Shown here: positions 1-8,310 of the stretch, one piece after another | How positions within the stretch are numbered: the first letter of the stretch is position 1 | Layout: every line of letters begins with the position of its first letter | From: Bryobacterales bacterium | Lineage (GTDB): Bacteria; Acidobacteriota; Terriglobia; Bryobacterales; Bryobacteraceae | Direction of reading: 5' to 3' | NCBI GenBank assembly: GCA_003167495.1 | Contig: PMSX01000163.1 | Coordinates: 4,783 to 51,985 of the forward strand | DNA length: 47,203 nucleotides | Notes under the pieces: generated by a model | Database searches by the model: none | What the model saw: the letters and a program-made list of their open reading frames with translations, nothing else | Told to the model about the DNA's origin: nothing | Translations under genes and position numbers: made by a program

Positions 1-3000
1 ACACGTTGCCGTTTCCATCCACGGCTACGGCACTGGGAGCGTTGAAGCCGCTGCCCAGCGTGCTGACGGTGGTGTAGCCGCGCGCTGCCAGGATCTCATA
101 AACCGCATTGTTAGTCGAATCGGCCACGAAGATGTTGCCGTTTCCATCGACTGCCACACCGAAGGGACCGCCGAAGCCGCTGCCGACCGGGCTCACGGTG
201 GTGTAGCCACCCGCTGCGAGGATCTCGTAAACCGCGGTGTTATCGGCGACGAAAATGTTACCGTTTCCATCCACCGCCACGCCAGTGGGACCGCTGAAGC
301 CGCTGCCAGGGGTGCTTTGCAGAGCAGGACTGAAGGTGACTTGCGGACCCGTCCCCGTGCCAGATAGATAGGCGGTGGCGACGAGCGCTCCCGAACCATT
401 CGTCAGCGTGACTCCGCCATAGCGGGGGCCGGCGAATTTCGGCGTGAATGTCACGTCTACGGTGCAGGTGTCGCCGGAGTTGTAAGTGTGGGTGGTTCCG
501 TTGGTGGTGCAGGTGCCGGTGCCGGCGTCGGTGAAGTCCAGATTGGCTGCTCCCATGGTAAGCACGGCAGGCGCGGCGATGGTGGTGCTGGTTGCAAAGG
601 CGAAAGTGAGGGACGTGGTAGCTGGAGTCGCGGTGGCGATGGCTATCGAGCCCAAGTTCGCCGTGGGTCCGCCAACGAGAAAGGTTGCGTTCTGTGTTCC
701 GGCGGTGAAGGGACTGCTCGCCGCTTGCGATGCCAGCAGCACGACAGTACCGATGCCGGTGAGGGTGACAGTCGATCCTGAGATAGTGGCTGGGCCGGAG
801 ACGACGGAGTAAGTAAATGCGCCAGAGGAATTGGATGTGGCGCTTACGGTGAAGGGAGCGCCACCATAAGTCTGGTTCGGCACACTGAAGGTGATGATGG
901 GCGGGCCAGTGGCTACCCCGCTCAGCGCGACGCTTTGCGTGGTGTAGTTTGGAGCGACGCCATTCAGGGCGTTGTCAGTAGCGACCAGCGAACCAATGAT
1001 GGAACCGGCCGCCACAGGCGTGAAGTCGAGTAGGTAGGTGCAGGAGGCTCCGGCAGCTAGAGTGGCTGTGCTAGACGAGGTAGTGAGTTGTGGACAAGTG
1101 GAACTGCCGCCGATAGTGAACCCGGTCGCGATGCTTGGGTTCAGACCGGACATAGGTACGGGGAAGGTTAGCGTGGCGTTGCCGCTGTTTGTGACAGTGA
1201 CAGTTTGGGGGCTATCGGAGCTGGTATTGCCTACCCCGGTTGTGGCGAAGGTCAGGGCCGGCGGGTCGGCGAAATCCAGCTTCAAGATCGCATTGTCATT
1301 GGTATTGGCGATGAACACGTTGCCGCTTCCATCCACTGCCACGCCTTGGGAATTGTTCAAGCCGCTGGCCACAATGTTGACGGTGGTGTAGTCGCCGGCT
1401 GCCAAGATCTCCTTCACGGCATTATTCCCAGCGTCGGCGACGAACACGTTGCCGTTTCCATCCAATACCAGGTTGATGGGAAAGTTGAAGCCGCCGCCCC
1501 GCGTGTAGACGGTGGTGTAGCCACCGGCCGCCAGAATCTCAAACACCGAATTGTGGCCAGCATCGCCGACGAATACGTTGCCGTTTCCGTCTGCCGCCAC
1601 GCCTATGGGGGCGTTGAAGCCGAAACTGCCGCCCAGCGAGTTGATGGTGGTGTAGCCGCCCGCCGCCATGATCTCCTTCACCGCATGATTGCCGGTGTCG
1701 CCGACAAATACGTTGCCGTTTCCGTCCACCCCCACGCCATTGGGTTGGTTGAAGCCGCTGCCCAGGGTTAGGACGTTGGTGTAGCCACCAACCGCCAGGA
1801 TCTCCTTCACCGCATTATTGCCGGCATCGGCAACGAACAGGTTGCCGTTTCCGTCCACTACTACGTCATTGGGATTGTTGAATCCGCTGGCCAGGGTAAG
1901 GACGTTGGTGTAGCCACCGACCGCCAGGATCTCCTTCAGCGCATTATTATTCGAATCGGTGAGGAACACGTTGCCGTTTCCATCGACCGCCAAGCCGCAG
2001 GGACCGTTGAAGCCGCTGCCGAGGCTACTCGAAACGGCGGGGCTGAAGGTGATCTGCGGACCGGTGCCCGTGCCAGAGACATAGGCGGTGGCGATGAGCG
2101 CTCCCGAGGTGTTGGTCAGCGTGACTCCGCCATAGCGGGGGCCGGCAGCCTTCGGGGTAAATGTCACGTCGACGGTGCAGGTATCCCCCACGTTATAGCT
2201 GTGGCTGGTTCCGTTGGTGGTGCAGGTGCCGGTGCCGGCGTCGGTGAAGTCCAGATTGGCTGCTCCCATAGTGAGTACGGCGGGCGCACTGATAGCACCG
2301 CCGGCAGTGAAGGTGAAGGTGAGCGAAACCAGCGAGGGAGTAAGGGTGGCGATGGGCGCTGGACCGAAGTTCACAGCAGAGACCTGGATCTTCTTGATAT
2401 TGCCATTGCCATAGTCGGCGACGAAGATGTTGCCGTTTCCATCCACCGCCACGGCAACGGGATTGTTGAAGCCGCTGCCCAGCGTGTTGACGGTGGTGTA
2501 GCCGCCCGTGGCCAACATTTCATCAACGGAACCACCACCGGAATCGGCGACAAGGACGTTGCCACTGCCGTCCACGGCCAGGCCAACGGGACCGCCAAAA
2601 TTGCTGCTCACCCGGGTGAGGTAGCTGCCAGCCGCCACGAACTCTTCCACCGAGCCGTTGTTTGGAAGCGCGACGAACACGTTGCCGCTTGCGTCTACCG
2701 CCACGCCTTCGGGATTGAAGACGCCGCCGGTCAGCGTGTTGATAGTCGTGTAGCCGCCCGACGCCAGGATCTCCTTTATCGTGCGGTCGCCTTGGCTCGC
2801 AACGAATAAGTTGTTGTTGGCGTCGATCGCAATGCCGGTGGGAGAGGAGAAGCCAGTGGCCACTGTGATGACGCTGGCGTAGCCGCCCGCCGCCACGATC
2901 TCCTTCACTAAACCGTCGCTCGTATCAGTAATGAAGACGTTGTCACTGGTATCCAACGCCAGACAAGCGTAGCCGTCGACGATGCCTGTCGCTATTGTGT

Positions 3001-3277
3001 TGACGGTAGTATAGCCTCCTGCAGCCAGGGCCTCATACACCGACCCGGTGGAGATATCGCCCACGAAGAGGTTGCCGCTGCCGTCGATTGCCACGCAAGC
3101 TGGGTTCGTAAAGCCGCTCAGCACCGTGACCACGCTGCCGGTGAAGTTCGCCGTCTGCGCCTCGGCAAAAGAAGCCATTCCGCTCAGACAGAGAACCGTG
3201 AGCGCGATGAGACGCTTCACCCCGCCGCGCCGGACGCCTACCCCCAAGGGACTACCGGCGGCCACTGACAACAACAT
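1..3277 (-). CDS. Secreted NHL-repeat / choice-of-anchor beta-propeller protein (3' end outside window)
   Basis: The minus strand is open from the ATG at 3277 to the left edge, about 1090 codons, so the C-terminus is missing. A hydrophobic signal peptide ending in FAEAQ lies about 20-40 residues in. Then come NHL-type units of about 45 residues (pattern VAVDGNGNVFVADSGN, then VKEILAAGGYTTV), about six N-terminal, six in the middle and at least two at the left edge. They are separated by two immunoglobulin-like segments with Cys pairs (GTCTTNGT and DTCTVDVTF). NHL units form beta-propellers, usually extracellular and ligand binding; no catalytic motif is visible. An AGGAG lies 6 bases before this ATG. 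An in-phase ATG at 3283 and a GTG at 3220 are alternatives. Function unknown; probably a surface or secreted binding protein. Confidence 0.85.
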   Translation of the reverse strand, partial: MLLSVAAGSPLGVGVRRGGVKRLIALTVLCLSGMASFAEAQTANFTGSVVTVLSGFTNPACVAIDGSGNLFVGDISTGSVYEALAAGGYTTVNTIATGIVDGYACLALDTSDNVFITDTSDGLVKEIVAAGGYASVITVATGFSSPTGIAIDANNNLFVASQGDRTIKEILASGGYTTINTLTGGVFNPEGVAVDASGNVFVALPNNGSVEEFVAAGSYLTRVSSNFGGPVGLAVDGSGNVLVADSGGGSVDEMLATGGYTTVNTLGSGFNNPVAVAVDGNGNIFVADYGNGNIKKIQVSAVNFGPAPIATLTPSLVSLTFTFTAGGAISAPAVLTMGAANLDFTDAGTGTCTTNGTSHSYNVGDTCTVDVTFTPKAAGPRYGGVTLTNTSGALIATAYVSGTGTGPQITFSPAVSSSLGSGFNGPCGLAVDGNGNVFLTDSNNNALKEILAVGGYTNVLTLASGFNNPNDVVVDGNGNLFVADAGNNAVKEILAVGGYTNVLTLGSGFNQPNGVGVDGNGNVFVGDTGNHAVKEIMAAGGYTTINSLGGSFGFNAPIGVAADGNGNVFVGDAGHNSVFEILAAGGYTTVYTRGGGFNFPINLVLDGNGNVFVADAGNNAVKEILAAGDYTTVNIVASGLNNSQGVAVDGSGNVFIANTNDNAILKLDFADPPALTFATTGVGNTSSDSPQTVTVTNSGNATLTFPVPMSGLNPSIATGFTIGGSSTCPQLTTSSSTATLAAGASCTYLLDFTPVAAGSIIGSLVATDNALNGVAPNYTTQSVALSGVATGPPIITFSVPNQTYGGAPFTVSATSNSSGAFTYSVVSGPATISGSTVTLTGIGTVVLLASQAASSPFTAGTQNATFLVGGPTANLGSIAIATATPATTSLTFAFATSTTIAAPAVLTMGAANLDFTDAGTGTCTTNGTTHTYNSGDTCTVDVTFTPKFAGPRYGGVTLTNGSGALVATAYLSGTGTGPQVTFSPALQSTPGSGFSGPTGVAVDGNGNIFVADNTAVYEILAAGGYTTVSPVGSGFGGPFGVAVDGNGNIFVADSTNNAVYEILAARGYTTVSTLGSGFNAPSAVAVDGNGNV
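335..581 (-). repeat. Internal duplication, copy B of Ig-like/anchor segment
   Basis: About 245 bases here are nearly identical to 2048-2293, including long exact blocks around the Cys-rich strand. Both copies lie inside the NHL-repeat gene in the same frame, so this is a domain duplication within the protein. Confidence 0.85.
2048..2293 (-). repeat. Internal duplication, copy A of Ig-like/anchor segment
   Basis: Partner of 335-581. The two copies lie about 1.7 kb apart in the same gene. The high DNA identity suggests a recent duplication or gene conversion between the two domain copies. Confidence 0.85.
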
Positions 3278-3362
3278 TGACATCTCCTAGAGAAGTTCCC
3301 ACCAAAAAATGCACAAGGTTCCTCGCGTCATTCCGAATAGAAGCTAATTGAGCGGCGGCATC

Positions 3363-3372
3363 GCGCTAGCGC
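3363..3372. repeat. 10-bp perfect palindrome in divergent intergenic region
   Basis: GCGCTAGCGC sits in the 3278-3565 intergenic region between the NHL gene (minus) and blaI (plus). It could be a regulator site. Apart from the blaI promoter, nothing else recognisable was seen in this gap. Confidence 0.3.
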
Positions 3373-3523
3373 TTGAGTAAGGCACTAACGACAAAGACAC
3401 AAAGGCTCATATTGCAGTGCTGAGACGGGGGAGAAACTCGCTATTTTTCTTATTTTTCGTGTGGGCTTAGCCTGATTCTGCGAAACAATGCCTGCCCTGC
3501 GAAGGCTGCAGATTACAAAAGTG

Positions 3524-3552
3524 TTGACATGACAAATTGCTAATGTTATAAC
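3524..3552 (+). promoter_or_regulatory. Sigma70-type promoter of the blaI-M56 operon
   Basis: TTGACA (3524-3529), a 17-base spacer and TATAAC (3547-3552) form a near-consensus promoter. Transcription would start near 3559, only about 7 bases before the blaI ATG, so the mRNA would be almost leaderless. No Shine-Dalgarno is present. Confidence 0.7.
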
Positions 3553-3563
3553 TTATAACGTTA
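3541..3563. promoter_or_regulatory. Inverted repeat overlapping the -10 box, candidate BlaI operator
   Basis: An imperfect dyad, TAATGTTATAAC followed by TTATAACGTTA, covers the -10 element and the predicted start site. BlaI/MecI repressors bind dyads over their own promoters, so autoregulation is likely. The half-site differs from the TACA/TGTA type known from staphylococci. Confidence 0.55.
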
Positions 3564-3565
3564 GT

Positions 3566-3961
3566 ATGTTTAACACTAAACGCACGCGCCGCAAGCCCCT
3601 CACCCCCCTCGAGCAGCTAGTGATGGATTTCGTGTGGGCGCATCCCGATTCGACGGCCGAAACGTGCCGCGAAGGACTTTCAGGCCAGCGGGAATTGAAA
3701 GATTCCACCATCCGCACCATCTTGCGGAACCTTGAAGAGAAGGGCTACGTAGCGCATGAGGTAGCGGGACGCACTTTCGTTTTCCGAGCGCTGGATACGC
3801 CACGCAGCGTGGCGGTGCAAGCCGTGCAGCAGGTGATCGACCGATTCTGCGGTGGATCGGTGGAAGAACTGCTGGTAGGGCTGGTGGACAAACAAGTGCT
3901 TGAGCCGAAGCAATTGCGGCGGCTGGCGGATAAGATTGCAGGCAAGGAGAAAAAGGTATGA
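3566..3961 (+). CDS. blaI: BlaI/MecI/CopY-family transcriptional repressor
   Basis: The 131-residue product has the typical BlaI length. The N-terminal winged helix starts at LTPLEQLVMDFVW and continues through STIRTILRNLEEKGYV, the recognition helix and wing. The C-terminal dimerisation part ends with EPKQLRRLADKI. Family members repress a neighbouring membrane peptidase and are inactivated when that peptidase senses a signal. The gene overlaps the M56 gene by 4 bases (ATGA), so the two are translationally coupled. The ATG at 3566 is chosen because it precedes the conserved TPLEQ block. The inducer need not be a beta-lactam. Confidence 0.9.
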   Translation: MFNTKRTRRKPLTPLEQLVMDFVWAHPDSTAETCREGLSGQRELKDSTIRTILRNLEEKGYVAHEVAGRTFVFRALDTPRSVAVQAVQQVIDRFCGGSVEELLVGLVDKQVLEPKQLRRLADKIAGKEKKV

Positions 3962-5718
3962 CGACGATCCAGTTTCTGGGTGAGTGGGCGCTCCGCTCTT
4001 CGATTCTTATTGTGAGCGGAGCACTGTTACTTCGCGGGCTTCGCGTGAAAGATGCCTCCGTCCGGCTGGCGGCATGGGTCGCGATGCTCTGCGGATCACT
4101 AGCGCTTCCCGGGCTCACTACAGTGCTGCCGGGTGTGCCGCTCACGCAGACGCCGTTCACGGTTTCCGCGCCTGTGCTGTCGGGGGCGATGGCCGTGACC
4201 GCTCAACCGAAGGCTCTCTTTCGATCTTACGACGCGATACCGCTGTCGCGCGCCGCTGTTTTGCAGACCTCCCGCGAGTTCCCAAGCTTTCGGTGGGCGC
4301 TGGCCGCGCTGAGTCTCTACTTTCTGGGGGCCAGCGTGTTGCTGCTGCGTCTGTTCGCGGGGCTGATATTGATCCGCCGCTTGTCGCTAGAGAGCCGAGC
4401 GACCGGGCGCGCGATTGCGGGCATTGAGATTCGCGAGTCAGACCGGGTGACGGCGCCGGTGGCGCTGGGCATCACACGCCCAGTGATTATGCTTCCCGGC
4501 GATTGGAATCGGTGGGAGCCGGCCAAGCTCGAGGCGGTGCTAGCGCATGAGTGCTCGCATATCCGGCGTAAAGATCCGGCGGTGCAGTTGCTCTCAGCCA
4601 TTCACCGGGCGTTGCTATGGCACAGCCCACTGAGCTGGTTCTTGCACCAGCGCATCGTGCGAGCAGCAGAAGAAGCGAGTGACGACGACGCTGTGGCCAT
4701 TACGCGTGACCGGGCGTCGTACGCCGCAGTGCTGCTGGAATTCGTGCAGCGTGCCGCTCGCCAGACGGATTGGCGAGCCCTGGATTCACAAGGAGTAGCC
4801 ATGGCGCGATACGGCAAGCTGGACACACGCATAAGCCGCATCCTGGACGGCACCCCCCTTTCGCGCGGCGTCACAAGGTGGAGTATCGTTGCCATTCTGG
4901 TGTTGGGCGTCCCGATCGCGGTTGTGGTGGCGGCTTCCCAGGTGCCGGTAGCACCCGCCGCGCCAGCAGCTCCGGCCGCGCCAGCAGCTCCGGTTGCACC
5001 TCACAGCCCCGCGGCACCAGCTGCGCCCGCTGCTTCCGGGAGCTTCACTTCGGTGGATGTCTCGACGGGGCAAAGCGGAACCGGGTCCCGGTCGGGTCGT
5101 GCCATCTACCGGTACATGATTGTCTCGGACGATTCGATGACAGGCTCGTGGGATTCCAACTATCCCTCGCAATACAACGAACTCCGCGCGAAATATGGGC
5201 CGAAATTCGCATGGTTCTCGACCGGCGGGCACGACTACGTGGTGACTGATGCCAGTGTCCTGGAGGAGTTGCATCAAGCCATGGCGCCTCAAAACGAAGT
5301 CAACCGGATGCAGAATGACGTGAACCAGATGCAGGACGTTGTGAACCAGCATCAGTCAAACGTCAATCGCGCGCAGGACGAAGTGAATGCGATTCAAAAC
5401 CGCGTCAACCACCGGCAGGATCTTATTAATGAACTGCAGAGTGCGCAAGGAAACGACGACCTGATCCGGAAGCTTGAAAGCGCGCTGGCACAATTGCGCG
5501 CCAACAAGGGCGAAATTGCCGACCAGGAGTCGGCCAATCGTGAGCAGGCCAAGGTGAACGCGATGCAGGAGCGCGTGAACCAAGAGCAAAGCAAGGTGAA
5601 CGAGCAGCAAGAGAAGGTAAATCAGGAGCAGCAGAAAGTATCGGCGCGATTCCAAGGCCGCGTGGATGCGATTCTTGAGTCGGCGCTGCGACGGCATCTG
5701 GCACAGCAGATCCAGTAA
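3958..5718 (+). CDS. M56-family membrane metallopeptidase with Ala/Pro linker and long coiled coil
   Basis: 586 residues. Membrane segments occur near 5-55 and 110-140. The zinc motif is HECSH (197-201), with a downstream EEASDDDA block (238-245) carrying the likely third ligand. Another membrane helix is near 305-325. BlaR1/MecR1 relatives transmit an envelope signal by cleaving the BlaI repressor. Here the usual C-terminal penicillin-binding sensor is absent. Instead there is a periplasmic Ala/Pro linker (about 328-360), a short globular part, and a coiled coil (about 430-570) built on repeats of a VNxxQ pattern every seven residues. Substrate and signal are unknown. It converges on the ThuA gene, with only 14 bases between them. 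Confidence 0.88.
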   Translation: MTTIQFLGEWALRSSILIVSGALLLRGLRVKDASVRLAAWVAMLCGSLALPGLTTVLPGVPLTQTPFTVSAPVLSGAMAVTAQPKALFRSYDAIPLSRAAVLQTSREFPSFRWALAALSLYFLGASVLLLRLFAGLILIRRLSLESRATGRAIAGIEIRESDRVTAPVALGITRPVIMLPGDWNRWEPAKLEAVLAHECSHIRRKDPAVQLLSAIHRALLWHSPLSWFLHQRIVRAAEEASDDDAVAITRDRASYAAVLLEFVQRAARQTDWRALDSQGVAMARYGKLDTRISRILDGTPLSRGVTRWSIVAILVLGVPIAVVVAASQVPVAPAAPAAPAAPAAPVAPHSPAAPAAPAASGSFTSVDVSTGQSGTGSRSGRAIYRYMIVSDDSMTGSWDSNYPSQYNELRAKYGPKFAWFSTGGHDYVVTDASVLEELHQAMAPQNEVNRMQNDVNQMQDVVNQHQSNVNRAQDEVNAIQNRVNHRQDLINELQSAQGNDDLIRKLESALAQLRANKGEIADQESANREQAKVNAMQERVNQEQSKVNEQQEKVNQEQQKVSARFQGRVDAILESALRRHLAQQIQ

Positions 5719-5732
5719 AACTTTCTGGAATT

Positions 5733-6749
5733 CTATTTTTCGCTTGGGCTATCGTCGGCCGCCAAATCGCCGATCGCGTACTGTATTCCCGCGAGGATGT
5801 GGGCCACGAAAGGCCGCGAAAAGTAAACCTTCTCATCGTGGCCATGCGCTTCGTAAAATACCCGGCCACTGCCAACGCGCTGGATGTAACTCAATGCGTA
5901 GTCGCCGTCGGTGCGCTTGGTCGCGGCGGGTTCTTTGGCTTTATCTTCCGCGCTCATCTTTTTGTAGTTGATGCTGGTCAACACATGAACACGTTTGCGG
6001 CTGAACGAGTCCTGGGCGAATGTGTAGGTCTCGTCGACAATCTCATAGCCACGGGCAGGAAACATGGGTGTCAGTGGACTGTTAGGATCGTCAATCTTGA
6101 CGGGAATCAAGGTCGGGTAGGTCCAATGAAACTTGAAAAAACCGCCGATCATTTCGTTGAATTCGGGCCAGGTGCCCGTTACCGCGGCGGGTGCCGCGCC
6201 AGGCGAGGCCGGGCGTCCACTCGTGTGGTAGGAGTCGGTCGCGGCGTGAATACCGGCTAGACCCTTTCCGCCCTTGACAAAGTTGAGAAGTGCCTGCCTG
6301 CGCGAGTCGGACACCGCTTTGTCCCCGGGATCATCCAGAAACTCGCCGGTGGTGCTGTCGAGGAAGAGCGCATCATAATGCTTGAGATTCTCGGGCGTGA
6401 TCATGGCGGAATCATAGGTGATGTCCGTCATCCATGCGCCCGTCTTGTCTCCGAGATACTCGATCATCTTGGCCGCCAGCGGGATAGACGTATGTACCCA
6501 GCCAGCGGCCTTGCACAACACCAGTACATGGCGAAGACTTTGCGGTGCTGCGAACGGCTTATCGGGCAGCGCGGCCATCATGCCCGAGATATCAGATGGG
6601 TTAGCAAACTGTTTCTGCGGACAGCCGTAGCTGAATCCACCGCTAAATCCTTCCGGCGGGCAAGGTTTTGCCGGTGGTGTCTGCTGCGCGAATAGCAATC
6701 CGCCAAGCAACAAAACAATAATGCATACGGCCACTCTGAATGTCTTCAT
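5733..6749 (-). CDS. ThuA-domain secreted protein
   Basis: 338 residues from the ATG at 6749, which starts a clear signal peptide (MKTFRVAVCIIVLLLGG, cut near LFAQQ). A GGAG lies 11 bases upstream. The start 60 bases further upstream would put a non-signal sequence in front. The ThuA (class I glutamine amidotransferase-like) core includes KHYDALFLDSTTG, GKGLAGIHAATDSYH, a FFKFHWTYP block and GRVFYEAHGHD near the end. ThuA proteins are linked to sugar and keto-sugar metabolism, but the exact reaction is uncertain. The gene is last in a row after the DUF1553 and DUF1501 genes, a grouping familiar from Planctomycetes and Acidobacteria. Confidence 0.88.
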   Translation of the reverse strand: MKTFRVAVCIIVLLLGGLLFAQQTPPAKPCPPEGFSGGFSYGCPQKQFANPSDISGMMAALPDKPFAAPQSLRHVLVLCKAAGWVHTSIPLAAKMIEYLGDKTGAWMTDITYDSAMITPENLKHYDALFLDSTTGEFLDDPGDKAVSDSRRQALLNFVKGGKGLAGIHAATDSYHTSGRPASPGAAPAAVTGTWPEFNEMIGGFFKFHWTYPTLIPVKIDDPNSPLTPMFPARGYEIVDETYTFAQDSFSRKRVHVLTSINYKKMSAEDKAKEPAATKRTDGDYALSYIQRVGSGRVFYEAHGHDEKVYFSRPFVAHILAGIQYAIGDLAADDSPSEK

Positions 6750-6771
6750 GATGCCAGGAACTCCGGTCCGC

Positions 6772-8295
6772 CTAGGCGACAAGCTCATGCAGGACTTTAC
6801 CCGCAACATCGGTAAGACGGAAATCGCGTCCGCTATAGCGGTAGGTGAGCTTGAGATGATCGATCCCCATCAAGTACAGAATCGTTGCGTGGATATCATG
6901 CACGTGAACCGGCTTGTCAATCGCCTTGAAGCCAAAGTCGTCGGTCGCGCCGTAGATAGTACCACCCTTGACCGCACCGCCGGCAAGCCACATCGTGAAG
7001 CCGAACGGATTGTGATCACGGCCACGTTTTGCCTGGTTGGCCATACCGCCTACTTCGCGGACCGGCGTGCGACCGAACTCGGAACCGCAAACAACCAGCG
7101 TATCTTTCCAAAGACCTCGCGCCTTAAGATCCTTGATGACCGCGGCAAAGGCCTGATCCGAATGTTTGGCATTGACCTTGTGTGCCAGGATATCGGCGTG
7201 CGCATCCCATGGGTCGCCCTTTGAATAGTAGAGTTGCACCATGCGCACTCCTTTTTCGGCAAGCCGAACGGCCATCAAAGCTCCGCGCGCTACGTCGCCT
7301 GGACCATACATATCCAGTGTCGCTTGGGACTCTTTTCGAATATCGAATACTTCGGGAGCCTCGGTCTGCATCCGAAACGCTGTTTCCATGGAGCCGATCA
7401 CGGCTTCGACCTGCGGATCGCTGCCGGCATCCTGCGCGCGGATTTTCTCTAACTTGTCGAGAAGGTCCAGTTCGCGCCGCTGCTCGGATTGGGAAAACTT
7501 GGGATTATTCACGAAGTTTAGAATCTTCTTCGGATCGAAATTTTTTTCGATTACTACTTTTTGCGGTTTTTCTTTGCCGTCTTTATCCTTTTCAGACGCG
7601 GTTTCCATGGGCAGCGGCGTTCCTCCCGGTCCATCGCCGATACGTTTGTTGGCAATGTAGGTTCCCTGATTGACGGCAGGTAGAAACCCGTTGCTCCAGA
7701 GCGGCGGCCCAACCGTGGTGGGGATATCCGGACACAGCACCACAAAGCCAGGAAGGTTCTTGTTATCGCTGCCGAGTCCATAAGTGAGCCACGCGCCCAT
7801 AGATGGACGGCCAGCCTGGTTCGCACCGGTATTCAACATGAGACAAGACGGCTCATGGTTCGGAATTTCGGTATAAACGGAACGCACCCAGCAAATGTCA
7901 TCAGCGATTCCACCCAAATGGGGCCAGAGCTCGCTAACGTCCATGCCGCTTTGCCCATATTTCTTGAACTCGAAAGGCGACGCCATCAATTCGCCCGTGC
8001 GTCTCTCCGTGCTTATGGAACCACCGGGCATCGGCTGCCCATCGTACTTCGCAAGCATCGGCTTTGGATCGAACGCATCGATCGTCGAAAGTCCACCGTT
8101 CATGAAGAGAAAGATGACGCGTTTGACGCGCTGCGGATAATCGAACCGGGCCACACCAAGCCCCTTGTCGTCAAGACCCGCTTTGAGCATTGATTCGCTG
8201 AGCATTCCGGCAAACGCCATCATGCCGAAACCATTGCCGACCTTGCGCAACGCTTCTCTGCGGGTAACGGGTGTCGAAGCTTTGTGACTAGACAT
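6772..8295 (-). CDS. DUF1501 protein with Tat-type signal
   Basis: 507 residues. The N-terminus carries a twin-arginine-like signal (TRREALRKVGNGFG), so export in folded form is likely. DUF1501 members have an alkaline-phosphatase/sulfatase-like fold; here FLFMNGGLSTIDAFDPK, VCGSEFGRTP and GRDHNPFGFTMWLAGG match it. The HDIHATILYLMGIDH block near the C-terminus resembles the metal-site region of that fold. It lies 15 bases after the DUF1553 gene and 22 bases before the ThuA start, so the three are probably one transcript. DUF1501/DUF1553 pairs are thought to act on extracellular polysaccharides; the substrate here is unknown. Confidence 0.9.
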   Translation of the reverse strand: MSSHKASTPVTRREALRKVGNGFGMMAFAGMLSESMLKAGLDDKGLGVARFDYPQRVKRVIFLFMNGGLSTIDAFDPKPMLAKYDGQPMPGGSISTERRTGELMASPFEFKKYGQSGMDVSELWPHLGGIADDICWVRSVYTEIPNHEPSCLMLNTGANQAGRPSMGAWLTYGLGSDNKNLPGFVVLCPDIPTTVGPPLWSNGFLPAVNQGTYIANKRIGDGPGGTPLPMETASEKDKDGKEKPQKVVIEKNFDPKKILNFVNNPKFSQSEQRRELDLLDKLEKIRAQDAGSDPQVEAVIGSMETAFRMQTEAPEVFDIRKESQATLDMYGPGDVARGALMAVRLAEKGVRMVQLYYSKGDPWDAHADILAHKVNAKHSDQAFAAVIKDLKARGLWKDTLVVCGSEFGRTPVREVGGMANQAKRGRDHNPFGFTMWLAGGAVKGGTIYGATDDFGFKAIDKPVHVHDIHATILYLMGIDHLKLTYRYSGRDFRLTDVAGKVLHELVA

Positions 8296-8310
8296 ATACT
8301 GTGCGACCTT

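Noticed and set aside
1..2300. Repeated units resembling a CRISPR or tandem-repeat array
   Set aside because: The units keep one open reading frame and code NHL repeats of about 45 residues; spacing and divergence do not fit CRISPR.
3600..4160. Minus-strand frame across blaI and M56
   Set aside because: Overlaps two well-supported genes and has low-complexity translation.
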